From assembly GCA_943333015.1 (NCBI GenBank), contig CALQRR010000012.1:1-12781 (forward strand): 12,781 nt of DNA. The letters are read 5' to 3'. Under the pieces are notes generated by a model. It was not told the origin of the DNA and searched no databases. It worked only from the letters and a program-made list of their open reading frames with translations. The stretch comes from Chitinophaga pinensis (GTDB lineage Bacteria > Bacteroidota > Bacteroidia > M30B66). Numbering within the stretch: position 1 is the stretch's first letter; every line of letters starts with the position of its first letter. Of this stretch, positions 1 through 7,098 are shown in pieces. The translations under genes were made by a program, and so were the position numbers.

Positions 1-950
1 GATGGAATACTAAACGCTGCACTGGCAGATCCGCCTATTGACACATCCAAAGTATCATACACGATCAAATTACTGCACTGAAAATTAACACGACCAATAA
101 TTCGAGACATACCCGGTCCATTCACCGTTGTAGAAGCGGTTGTTCCTGTTCCGATAGGAATGCCATTGGAAGTCCAATTGATAGTATAACTCGGTAAGCC
201 ATTGGGCTGATAACGCTTACCATCATTTGTAGCCGTCCATGCAGAGGCATTTCTACCCGGCACAGCAAAAGCAACCGTACCAGCCTGATTGTGTAGGCCT
301 TGAGTTGCTGTCCCACCTGCCCATAAAGCGCAAATAGGTTTATTGGTAATATAATTCTCAATAACATTAGTACTCTCAAACAAAACAATCTGAAAGGTTG
401 CTTTAGAGGCAATACACTGATATAATGGGCAATTAGTCCACTGAACAACGAGCCTTCTATAAGGAGCAATGCCTTGTGTTTGGTATTTGATGTATGGACC
501 ACCAGCAATTCCTGGATTGAAATCCATCCAAGGCCCCATGATGCAATTACGGGGAACAAACGTTGTGGTATTGGGAATAGAATTCGCCGTGAAGGCACGT
601 GTTTGACCGGGAGAAAAGCCTACCCAACCATTCGACCCTACATAAAACTGCGTGTAGGTATTTCCAAAGAAACAAAATTGAAAGCCAATAGGAAATGGGC
701 CTAGGACAGTATCATCAGGCATTGTCAAGGAAGTACCTGCGAGTAATGTATAGGGAGCAAAAGCGACATCAGCAACCGTATACGATGTCGTGCCGGCAAA
801 AGCATTGGCAACAGAGGCAGAAACACTCACGTTTGATCCTGCGCAAACCGACATGGTTCCCGAAGGCGTTAATGTCACAGAAGGAGCCTGTGCGCTGACA
901 ACCTGACTTGCCAGAAATAAAAAAAGAAGTAAAAGTTTACGCCATTCCAT
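1..950 (-). CDS. Secreted beta-rich surface/adhesin-like protein, 5' part only
   Basis: The reading frame is open from the ATG at 948-950 to the left edge (316 codons plus two bases), so the C-terminal part is missing. The protein starts with a signal peptide: MEWRK, then a run of Leu/Phe, ending at VVSAQA, with likely cleavage near residue 20-22. The mature part is rich in Thr, Ser, Gly, Asn and Val with scattered Cys, and holds a segment YVGSNGWVGFSPG followed by GPWMDFNPG. This pattern occurs in Bacteroidota extracellular proteins with nidogen-like or Ig/PKD-like beta domains, and many of those end in a type IX secretion sorting domain. An Ig-like segment (NWTSNGIPIGTG) follows towards the edge. 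Signal and composition are seen directly; export by type IX secretion is inference, because the C-terminus lies outside the window. No ligand or enzymatic function can be assigned. Confidence 0.8.
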   Translation of the reverse strand, partial: MEWRKLLLLFLFLASQVVSAQAPSVTLTPSGTMSVCAGSNVSVSASVANAFAGTTSYTVADVAFAPYTLLAGTSLTMPDDTVLGPFPIGFQFCFFGNTYTQFYVGSNGWVGFSPGQTRAFTANSIPNTTTFVPRNCIMGPWMDFNPGIAGGPYIKYQTQGIAPYRRLVVQWTNCPLYQCIASKATFQIVLFESTNVIENYITNKPICALWAGGTATQGLHNQAGTVAFAVPGRNASAWTATNDGKRYQPNGLPSYTINWTSNGIPIGTGTTASTTVNGPGMSRIIGRVNFQCSNLIVYDTLDVSIGGSASAAFSIP

Positions 951-1273
951 CGCTTTGATTTCAATGAGCCCTTATTTTCATTAGGCTCGTGAACAAAGTA
1001 CGTTTGAAAGAATGGGCTGAATTCCCCGAAGGCTTTTGAAGGATTACAGATGTAAGATATCAAACATTTCACCTCTCAATATATTTTCAAATGCCTATTT
1101 ACAGGAGGTTTCAACTATGAAAAAGTGCGTCCTGAAATAAGTTAATATGTAAGAATGAAGTGTGAAATGAAAAAGGGAGTGGAAGTTGATCATTTGACCA
1201 TTCATTAGATTTCTTCAGATCCAAGTTCCAAAAGAAAAATTGAACCGTATGGAAAGAGGAATTGGATGCAAAA
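951..1273. other. Intergenic stretch without a convincing gene
   Basis: This stretch lies between the start of the secreted-protein gene (minus) and the terminator behind the SDR gene. Open frames crossing it on the minus strand overlap the flanking genes or the terminator and have low-complexity Phe/Ser-rich translations, so I do not call them. The only notable item is a seven-codon plus-strand reading frame at 1117-1140 (MKKCVLK) behind a perfect AGGAGG at 1103-1108. The upstream region of the secreted-protein gene contains TACTTTG on the minus strand near 996-1002, one base short of the usual TAnnTTTG, with no clear -33 partner. Confidence 0.5.
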
Positions 1274-1302
1274 AAAAAGAGCAGTATTAAACTGCTCTTT
1301 TT
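1270..1302 (-). terminator. Rho-independent terminator after the SDR gene
   Basis: A 12-bp perfect stem (1274-1285 with 1291-1302, core GAGCAGT/ACTGCTC) encloses a five-base loop. On the minus strand it is followed by a run of T (complement of the A-run 1270-1278). It lies about 85 bases past the SDR stop codon. The stem is flanked by A and T runs on both sides, so it could work in both directions, but no plus-strand gene runs into it. Confidence 0.85.
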
Positions 1303-1387
1303 ATAAACCACAATAAACATGAATAAACCATTTGCACTTCTCTTGCCTGAAGCGCAATGGGTGTACTTCAGATTTAAAAAAAATGTT

Positions 1388-2212
1388 TCACTCGGCAATG
1401 AAATTCTTTAGCGGCGAATCCTTTTCTTTCAGAACATGCTGAAATACAAGACGATCAACCCAAGCCGGAAAAAATTTATTCAGCCAAAACGAAAGTAACG
1501 CAGTTGATGATAGAATCATATAAGATTTCCTTTTCTCAACAGCGATGAATAACTGTTGAGCCACCTCACTGGGAGACATCGACTTCGCTTCATCCTTATG
1601 CGATTCCCCTTGTTCAGTTCCATTAGCGGAGAGCATTGTATTACGGATATTGGTCGCAACAAATCCCGGACGGGCAATTAAAACATGTAGTCCAGTGCGC
1701 ATACTTTCAATACGAAGCGTTTCAAGAAAACCCTCCATGGCAAATTTGGTAGCCGAATATCCACTCCGTGTTGGCAGCCCCTTATATCCCGCTACAGACG
1801 ACATTCCAACAACAGAACCTTTTGAAGCAAGTAAATACGGCATAGCGAACTTAGTACAGTATACCATACCCCAGAAATTAACATCCATCAACTGTTTTAA
1901 AACATCCAAATCAACATCTTTCAGGAGTGCACGCATGGTAATACCGGCATTGTTAATTAAAATATCAATGCCTCCAAATTGAGAAATAGTTGCGTCAATG
2001 AGTCGCTGACAATCAGCTTCTTTGGTGACATCTGTTTGACATATTAGCACACGAACTCCCTGAGGATCAAGCTCTTTCTTTAGCTCCTCAAGTGCTGGAA
2101 GATTTCGGGCAGCTACAACTACTCTACAGCCGAAACGAAAAAATTCACGTGCACATGCCAGTCCGATTCCGGACGATGCTCCTGTGATTACGACTACCGC
2201 ATCTGGCTTCAT
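1388..2212 (-). CDS. Short-chain dehydrogenase/reductase (SDR family, classical)
   Basis: A 274-residue NAD(P)-dependent oxidoreductase of the classical SDR type. The cofactor-binding TGASSGIG is at residues 10-17, a DVT acidic pair at 61-63, NNAG at 88-91, the structural Asn in DVNFWG at 112, and the catalytic Ser-Tyr-Lys set at about S138/S139, Y152 and K156 (YSATK), followed by RPGFVATNI. The arginine after the second strand (AARN, about 36) suggests NADP(H) preference. The C-terminus has hydrophobic and aromatic stretches, as in the DHRS7-like subgroup, so membrane association is possible. Substrate is unknown. The frame stays open up to 2299, but the extra 29 residues would cross the palindromic promoter and enter the divergent gene. 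The ATG at 2210-2212 places the SDR Rossmann strand at the usual position and lies exactly 20 bases from its -7 element. Confidence 0.9.
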   Translation of the reverse strand: MKPDAVVVITGASSGIGLACAREFFRFGCRVVVAARNLPALEELKKELDPQGVRVLICQTDVTKEADCQRLIDATISQFGGIDILINNAGITMRALLKDVDLDVLKQLMDVNFWGMVYCTKFAMPYLLASKGSVVGMSSVAGYKGLPTRSGYSATKFAMEGFLETLRIESMRTGLHVLIARPGFVATNIRNTMLSANGTEQGESHKDEAKSMSPSEVAQQLFIAVEKRKSYMILSSTALLSFWLNKFFPAWVDRLVFQHVLKEKDSPLKNFIAE

Positions 2213-2222
2213 TTGAATGCTG

Positions 2223-2239
2223 TATTTTTGGCAAAAATA
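2223..2239. promoter_or_regulatory. Palindromic bidirectional promoter core between the SDR and acyltransferase genes
   Basis: The sequence TATTTTTGGCAAAAATA is a perfect inverted repeat around a central G. Each arm, read on its own strand, is TATTTTTG, which fits the Bacteroidota -7 consensus TAnnTTTG: plus strand 2223-2230 and minus strand 2239-2232. The distance from the G of each -7 element to its start codon is the same on both sides (2230 to 2250, and 2232 to 2212). No good -33 TTTG is visible at the usual spacing on either side, so the two promoters may be weak or activator-dependent. The palindrome could also be a repressor site. Confidence 0.6.
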
Positions 2240-2249
2240 GACTAAGCCT

Positions 2250-3482
2250 ATGCAGCTAACTGCTGTTATCGATAAAAAATCGAACGAAGACTTCCACAAA
2301 GTTGCTGAATTAATTTATCGGGATGATAAAAACTACATTCCGCATATCCGACAAGACCTCGAAAAGATATTCGATCCAAATAAAAACAAGCTTTTCAGAC
2401 AAGGTGGCGAACTAATTCGTTGGATTCTTAGAGACAATGAAAATAACCTTATTGGACGGGTTGCGGCTTTTATTCATCCCAAAACATCTCTAACAGGGAA
2501 GCATAAAGTGGGGAGCATGGGATTCTTTGAATGCATCAACAACAAAAAAGCGGCTTTTTTACTTTTAGATGCGTGTAAGAATTGGCTCCTTGAAAAAGGA
2601 ATGGAGGGCATGGATGGGCCTGTGAATTTTGGAGAGAGGGATCAATTTTGGGGATTGCTGGTTCACAATTTCACTGCACAGCCGAGCTATGGCATGAATT
2701 ACAATCCGCCATACTATCAATCTTTTTTTGAAGATTTTGGGTTCCGAAACTACTTCAATCAATTTGTTTACTGGCGAGATATGGCATTGCCGACACAAGA
2801 AATATTTATTAAGAAAGCCAGCATGCTCAGTCATGACGCTAAGTTCAGAGTCACTAACATGCGGGGGGTGAAGCTTGAAAAAATTGCCGAATATTTTCTA
2901 GAAGTATACAATTCAGCCTGGGGAGGGCATGAAGGTTTTAAAAACATGCGCTTGGAACAAGCTCGGTCGATTATTCACTCTATGAAAGTGATTATGGATA
3001 GGGACATTTTACTTTTTGCGTTTCTAGAGGAGAAGCCGATCGGTTTTTACCTCAACATTCCTGAACTCAATGAATTCTTCAAACATGTGAACGGCAATCT
3101 CAACTGGTTGGGTAAACTCAAATTCCTATTTCATCTCAAATTTAGCACGCGTAAAACCATGCTCGGAATTGTCTTTGGTGTATCGCGCGAATATCAAGGC
3201 CGAGGTGTTGAAAGTGCGCTGATTAAATACGCTGGAGAATTTATCGTTCCACAAAAACGATACTTGGAAACCAATCTAACGTGGATTGGTGATTTCAACC
3301 CTCGCATGCTCCGGGTAATCGAAAATCTAGGTACTTCACTCTACCGAACATTAGTCACATACCGCATTTTCTTCGATCCAGAGATCCCTTTTGAGCGTCA
3401 CCCGGTACTTGGCGGTAAAAATAAAGCGAATGATGAGCCTGATAATGAGAGACATAAAAAACAATCTGAGGAAAATAGCTGA
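2250..3482 (+). CDS. GNAT-like acyltransferase of unknown substrate
   Basis: A 410-residue soluble protein without signal peptide or membrane segments. The N-terminal part (about 20-75) carries YIPHIRQDLEKIFDP and the strand LIGRVAAFIHP. A central part (about 90-170) contains GFFECINN, MDGPVNFGERDQFWG and YNPPYYQSFFEDFGF. The C-terminal part (about 300-365) contains GIVFGVSREYQGRGVESAL, which resembles GNAT motif A (Q/RxxGxG/A, the acetyl-CoA pyrophosphate loop). Two GNAT-like halves in tandem, as in FemABX-like proteins, would fit the length. Such proteins are often annotated only as hypothetical or N-acetyltransferase, and the substrate is not known to me. The last 25 residues are a charged, probably disordered tail. 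The ATG at 2250 lies 20 bases from the plus-strand -7 element, and the gene is divergent from the SDR gene, suggesting shared regulation. Confidence 0.75.
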   Translation: MQLTAVIDKKSNEDFHKVAELIYRDDKNYIPHIRQDLEKIFDPNKNKLFRQGGELIRWILRDNENNLIGRVAAFIHPKTSLTGKHKVGSMGFFECINNKKAAFLLLDACKNWLLEKGMEGMDGPVNFGERDQFWGLLVHNFTAQPSYGMNYNPPYYQSFFEDFGFRNYFNQFVYWRDMALPTQEIFIKKASMLSHDAKFRVTNMRGVKLEKIAEYFLEVYNSAWGGHEGFKNMRLEQARSIIHSMKVIMDRDILLFAFLEEKPIGFYLNIPELNEFFKHVNGNLNWLGKLKFLFHLKFSTRKTMLGIVFGVSREYQGRGVESALIKYAGEFIVPQKRYLETNLTWIGDFNPRMLRVIENLGTSLYRTLVTYRIFFDPEIPFERHPVLGGKNKANDEPDNERHKKQSEENS

Positions 3483-3498
3483 TTTTTACTGGTTTTAT

Positions 3499-3528
3499 TT
3501 TGCTCAAACCGAAATCAACTTATATTTG
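3499..3528 (+). promoter_or_regulatory. Promoter of the tRNA-Lys gene
   Basis: TTTG at 3499-3502 and TATATTTG at 3521-3528 match the Bacteroidota -33 and -7 elements with an 18-base spacer, one base short of the usual 19-21. A start near 3535 would give a leader of about 35 bases before the mature tRNA. Confidence 0.65.
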
Positions 3529-3569
3529 CACCCGCTTTCACGGTAAGTATACTTCCGCACTAAGCAATA

Positions 3570-3642
3570 GATTCAGTAGCTCAGTTGGTAGAGCATTACA
3601 CTTTTAATGTAGTGGTCCTGGGTTCGAGCCCCAGCTGAATCA
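3570..3642 (+). tRNA. tRNA-Lys (anticodon UUU)
   Basis: All four arms fold. The acceptor stem is GATTCAG with CTGAATC, the D arm GCTC/GAGC, the anticodon stem TTACA/TGTAG with loop CTTTTAA (anticodon TTT, reading AAA/AAG lysine codons), and the T arm CTGGG/CCCAG with loop TTCGAGC. The discriminator base is A at 3642. The 3' CCA is not encoded (CAAAA follows), so it must be added after transcription. The gene is a single transcription unit between its own promoter and a strong terminator. Confidence 0.97.
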
Positions 3643-3651
3643 CAAAAAATC

Positions 3652-3684
3652 AAACCCGATACAACATTTGTATCGGGTTTTTTT
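3652..3684 (+). terminator. Rho-independent terminator of tRNA-Lys
   Basis: AAACCCGATACAA (3652-3664) pairs with TTGTATCGGGTTT (3668-3680) to give a 13-bp stem with a three-base loop, followed by a T-run to 3684. It begins nine bases after the tRNA end. Confidence 0.93.
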
Positions 3685-3784
3685 ATGCCTTTTCCACGGG
3701 CTGCTTGTCCCAACATTCCCAGTTCCGAAAACCCAATACACCAAATACACCAATCGCATGCTCAGCCTTTCTCAGCGATTTGAC

Positions 3785-3792
3785 TAACTTTG
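3785..3792 (+). promoter_or_regulatory. -7 element for the 479-residue protein/helicase operon
   Basis: TAACTTTG matches TAnnTTTG. A transcript beginning near 3799 would leave a leader of about 25 bases before the ATG at 3825. No clear -33 TTTG is present at 19-21 bases upstream. The element lies inside the upstream part of the open frame, which supports the downstream start. Confidence 0.5.
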
Positions 3793-3824
3793 TGGCTCAA
3801 ATAAAACCAGGAGATTTCCTGCGT

Positions 3825-5264
3825 ATGAATGAAAACCGTCGCCTTTCAGCAAAAGAGAAGGCCTTAAGAATTAACCTGGATCAACGACTGTATGGTTCCT
3901 TCGCAGAAATTGGTGCGGGTCAGGAAACTGCAGCTCATTTTTTCAAAGCTGGGGGTGCTTCAGGAACAGTAGCAAAAACGATGTCGGCATACGACATGAG
4001 TTTCTCGGATGCTATTTATGGTGAAGCAGAACGCTATGTGTGTGAAGAAAGGCTTCAGCGGATGCTTGACAAAGAATATGGACTTCTAGGAAAACGTCTG
4101 GCTTTCCGGGAAGAGAAAACCTGTTTTTTCGCTTATGCCAACACCATTGAAACAACCAATTTCCACCGAACAAATCAAGGTCATGGCTGGCTAGGTGTTA
4201 GATTTCAACTCCATCCAGAATCAGAACCCAACGAATGTATCCTGCACATTGTATTGCATGATAACGAAAATACCTGGCAACAGCGGGCCATAGGAAGTAT
4301 AGGCGTTAATCTCTTATATGGATGTTTTTACCATACAGACAATCCTGAAAAGCTCATTCAAACGCTGCTCGATGGCATCGTTCCCGGAACCGTCGAAATT
4401 GATATGATTCGGATGACCGGACCTGATCTCAAGCACATCGACAATCGGTTATTGAGTCTGAAGCTGGTTAAAAACGGACTGACGAAAACAGCTATGTTCG
4501 GTCCAGATGGATCTGTTCTTCAGCCATCCGAAGCGCTTTATAAAAAAAATGCCTTGGTCATGTCTGGCCGATTCAGACCGTTTACCCGAGTGCATGAAGA
4601 CATGCTGGCAAAAGCAACAGTCGATTTTGTAGAGGAAATTGGACCTAAGAGCCAACTCATTGTTTTAAGTGAACTTTCATTGAATGCGCTGATCGATACG
4701 AATGGCAATATCGATGACGAAGATTTTCTAGACCGCGCTAACATTCTCTGCTCGCTCGGTCACACAGTAATGATTACCAATTTTCTGGACTATTGGTATT
4801 TGGTGCCCTACTTATCCAAAGTAACCCGCAACCAACTGGTAGGATTCGTCTTGAGTGTTCGGAATATTGAACGGATTTTCGATCCGGCACAGTATACAAA
4901 CCTGCAAGGCGGATTGCTGGAGGCGCTCAGTATGCTCTTCGGCACCAATGTAAAAGCTTACGCATACCCTGCATACCGTAAAAATACCGATGAGCTTATC
5001 ACACTAAAAACGCTTCATGTGGATTCCCCTTTCCGGGGATTATTGCAGTATTTACTCGACAATGCCAAACTGGAAGATATCCGGAATGCTGATCAGGATG
5101 TTTTGCATATCAACGCAGACGATGTATTGCATCAGATCCAAACAGCTGAACCTGGCTGGGAAGATTTTGTCCCAGTTCGAGTAGCAGAACTGATCAAGGC
5201 TAATTGCCTGTTTGATTACCCGTGCGAACCAGATAAGCTGGCGCATCTAAAAAAAGAATTCTGA
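3825..5264 (+). CDS. Conserved protein of unknown function with nucleotidylyltransferase-like signature
   Basis: A 479-residue soluble protein, first gene of a probable operon with the helicase 4 bases downstream. The N-terminal part holds LYGSFAEIGAGQETAAHFF (22-40), AGGASGTVAKTMSAYDMSFSD (42-62, given here as its span) and IYGEAERY. The second half has MSGRFRPFTRVHEDML (246-261), which resembles the GRFxPxHxGH nucleotide-binding signature of NMN/nicotinate-mononucleotide adenylyltransferases, but the HxGH is replaced by TRVH. I recognise the family as conserved. As I remember it, relatives carry inconsistent labels (TonB-dependent receptor, nicotinate-nucleotide adenylyltransferase). Nothing here looks like an outer-membrane receptor: there is no signal peptide or plug. 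The frame extends upstream to a TTG at 3705, but those 40 residues are low-complexity and contain the -7 element. The ATG at 3825 gives the start I expect for the family and has AGGAG 11 bases upstream. Confidence 0.8.
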   Translation: MNENRRLSAKEKALRINLDQRLYGSFAEIGAGQETAAHFFKAGGASGTVAKTMSAYDMSFSDAIYGEAERYVCEERLQRMLDKEYGLLGKRLAFREEKTCFFAYANTIETTNFHRTNQGHGWLGVRFQLHPESEPNECILHIVLHDNENTWQQRAIGSIGVNLLYGCFYHTDNPEKLIQTLLDGIVPGTVEIDMIRMTGPDLKHIDNRLLSLKLVKNGLTKTAMFGPDGSVLQPSEALYKKNALVMSGRFRPFTRVHEDMLAKATVDFVEEIGPKSQLIVLSELSLNALIDTNGNIDDEDFLDRANILCSLGHTVMITNFLDYWYLVPYLSKVTRNQLVGFVLSVRNIERIFDPAQYTNLQGGLLEALSMLFGTNVKAYAYPAYRKNTDELITLKTLHVDSPFRGLLQYLLDNAKLEDIRNADQDVLHINADDVLHQIQTAEPGWEDFVPVRVAELIKANCLFDYPCEPDKLAHLKKEF

Positions 5265-5268
5265 CCCA

Positions 5269-6696
5269 ATGGGATTTGAAACATTTGGCTTCTCTCAGGA
5301 GCTACTCGACGGACTTGATGCTATGAACTTCAGAGAGCCTACGCCTGTGCAACAACAGGCTATTCCTGAAATCATGGCTGGTAAGGATTTGATAGCCAGC
5401 GCTCAAACAGGAACGGGCAAGACAGCTGCATTTCTATTGCCCATCATTGAATCCAATCTGCACAAAGAAAAACGCTACATCGACACGTTAATTATTGTAC
5501 CTACCCGTGAACTGGGATTGCAGATAGATCAACAACTTGAAGGATTTGCATATTTTGTCCCTGTAAGTTCCATTGCTGTTTATGGTGGCGGGGACGGGAA
5601 AGAATTTGAAGTGCAGAAACGTGCTTTGCGCGAAGGAACCGATATTGTTATTGCCACTCCGGGCAAACTTCTCTCCCACCTCAATATGGGATATGTCGAC
5701 ATGAGTCATTTGAAACATCTTGTATTGGATGAAGTAGACCGCATGCTCGACATGGGCTTCATTGAGGACATTACAAGGATCATGACTTTTTTACCGGCAG
5801 AACGTCAGACCTTGTTCTTTTCTGCTACCATGCCTCCCAAGATCCGTCAATTGGCGGTTAAACTCTTGCGGGAGCCTGCACAGATCAACATTTCCATTTC
5901 AAAACCGGCAGAAGGTATAAAGCAAGGTGCATATCTGGTGTACGATACGCAAAAGCTGCAACTGCTAAAAAACATCTTTCAGGGACGTAATCTCAAGAGC
6001 GCGATTTTGTTTGCAGGGACGAAACAAAAAGTGAAAGAGGTAGAACGTGAGCTTCGAAAAATGGGTCTCAACGTTGGAGCAATTCATTCAGATCTTGATC
6101 AAAGTCAGCGGGAAGAAGTGCTGCTTGGTTTCAGGAACCGCAACGTGACAATATTGGTTGCAACCGATGTTGTTTCCCGTGGGATTGATGTGTTAGGAAT
6201 TGAGTTGGTAGTAAATTACGACGTACCTGGTGACCCGGAAGATTATGTTCACCGGATTGGCAGGACGGCGCGTGCGGAAACGAAAGGAGAAGCTGTCACA
6301 TTGATTAATCCAACGGATCAACGCAAATTCAAACGGATTGAAGAAATGATTGAGCGGGTAATAGATAAGTATCCGCTTCCTGAAGGTTTTGATGAAGGGC
6401 CTTCATACGAACCCGCCAAATACAAAGACGCTCCTCGTGGCGGGAAACCTGCACGTGGTGGAAAGCCATCTGCTGGCGGCAAGTCATCACCGGGAAACAA
6501 GCCGGATCGTCCTGCTCCAAAACCACCAACTCCAGTTTCAACGGTTCCGCGTCCAATTGTACCAGCCCGAAAACACATTCCTTCAACGTCAGAAGCTAGT
6601 TCAATCTCCAATCCGACTCAAAACAAGGAAGAAAAAAACAAACCCCGTCGTTGGAAAGGGCCACGTCCTGAAGGCTCTGAAAACCCAAGCTCCTGA
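5269..6696 (+). CDS. DEAD-box ATP-dependent RNA helicase (motif II DEVD)
   Basis: A 475-residue RNA helicase, likely acting in ribosome assembly or mRNA remodelling/decay, as bacterial RhlE-like enzymes do. Seen in order: Q motif with PTPVQQQAIP (25-33), motif I AQTGTGKT (45-52), Ia PTREL (78-82), GG near 107, Ib TPGK (130-133), II DEVD (154-157), III SAT (185-187), V VATDVVSRGID (297-307) and VI HRIGRTAR (328-335). Motif II has Val instead of Ala; the catalytic Asp-Glu pair is intact, so activity is expected. From about 373 onward there is a basic, Gly/Pro/Lys-rich disordered tail with GGKP-type repeats, typical of RNA-binding extensions in this family. The start is 4 bases behind the preceding stop codon, so the two genes are probably cotranscribed. 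Confidence 0.95.
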   Translation: MGFETFGFSQELLDGLDAMNFREPTPVQQQAIPEIMAGKDLIASAQTGTGKTAAFLLPIIESNLHKEKRYIDTLIIVPTRELGLQIDQQLEGFAYFVPVSSIAVYGGGDGKEFEVQKRALREGTDIVIATPGKLLSHLNMGYVDMSHLKHLVLDEVDRMLDMGFIEDITRIMTFLPAERQTLFFSATMPPKIRQLAVKLLREPAQINISISKPAEGIKQGAYLVYDTQKLQLLKNIFQGRNLKSAILFAGTKQKVKEVERELRKMGLNVGAIHSDLDQSQREEVLLGFRNRNVTILVATDVVSRGIDVLGIELVVNYDVPGDPEDYVHRIGRTARAETKGEAVTLINPTDQRKFKRIEEMIERVIDKYPLPEGFDEGPSYEPAKYKDAPRGGKPARGGKPSAGGKSSPGNKPDRPAPKPPTPVSTVPRPIVPARKHIPSTSEASSISNPTQNKEEKNKPRRWKGPRPEGSENPSS

Positions 6697-6805
6697 AGGA
6701 ATACCATTGATCTGGTTTATGATTATGCTTTTTTGGCACGATACTTCATTGATTTACAGATAATTTGCTTTACTTTTAGTGGAGGTAAACCCAATATCTC
6801 CTATC

Positions 6806-7090
6806 ATGGTTAAAGCTGTTTGGAAAGGGATTGTGATTGCGGAGAGCGATCGGGTCATTCGTATGGATGGGAAACAATATTTTCCTCATACTGCGGTAAA
6901 GCATAGCTATTTTATCGAAAGTGATAGACATTCCGTCTGCCCGATAAAAGGAACAGCCAATTATTACCACGTGGAAGTGAATGGTCAACGTCAAGCAGAT
7001 GCTGCACATTATTTCCCCAATCCCAATCCTCGGGTTAAAGTCATTCAAAACTATATCAGCTTCAATGACGAAATTGAGATTGAAGAATGA
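6806..7090 (+). CDS. DUF427 domain protein
   Basis: A 94-residue single-domain protein of the DUF427 family, whose biochemical role is unknown to me. Family marks are the opening MVKAVWKGIVIAESD, KQYFPHTAV near 23-31, the conserved SVCPIKGTANYYHVEV (43-58), DAAHYFPNPNPRV (65-77) and a closing ISFNDEIEIEE. The Cys in VCPIKG and the aromatic/His-rich centre are conserved in the family. A GTG at 6779 would add nine residues, but the ATG at 6806 reproduces the usual start. A GGAGG at 6780-6784 lies too far upstream for this ATG. It follows the helicase by 109 bases with no clear terminator between, so it may be read from the same transcript or from its own weak promoter. Confidence 0.88.
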   Translation: MVKAVWKGIVIAESDRVIRMDGKQYFPHTAVKHSYFIESDRHSVCPIKGTANYYHVEVNGQRQADAAHYFPNPNPRVKVIQNYISFNDEIEIEE

Positions 7091-7098
7091 TCCGCTGA

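Noticed and set aside
122..598. Minus-strand open frame of 158 codons
   Set aside because: It lies in another frame of the secreted-protein gene, which is open across the whole of 1-950 with a signal peptide and a coherent beta-type composition.
1111..1398. Minus-strand frame of 95 codons overlapping the end of the SDR gene
   Set aside because: It crosses the SDR terminator hairpin, is Phe/Ser-rich low complexity and resembles no family.
2213..2299. Upstream extension of the SDR gene
   Set aside because: It would run through the palindromic promoter and 50 bases into the divergent gene, and the extra residues precede the normal SDR start.
3652..3684. Hairpin considered as a riboswitch or small RNA of the downstream gene
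   Set aside because: The perfect stem directly followed by a T-run, nine bases after the tRNA, is best explained as the tRNA terminator.
3705..3824. TTG-initiated 40-residue extension of the 479-residue protein
   Set aside because: The added sequence is low-complexity, contains the TAACTTTG -7 element, and the ATG at 3825 has a ribosome-binding-like AGGAG.
6389..6763. Plus-strand frame of 124 codons overlapping the helicase C-terminus
   Set aside because: It is a shadow of the Gly/Pro/Lys-rich helicase tail in another frame.
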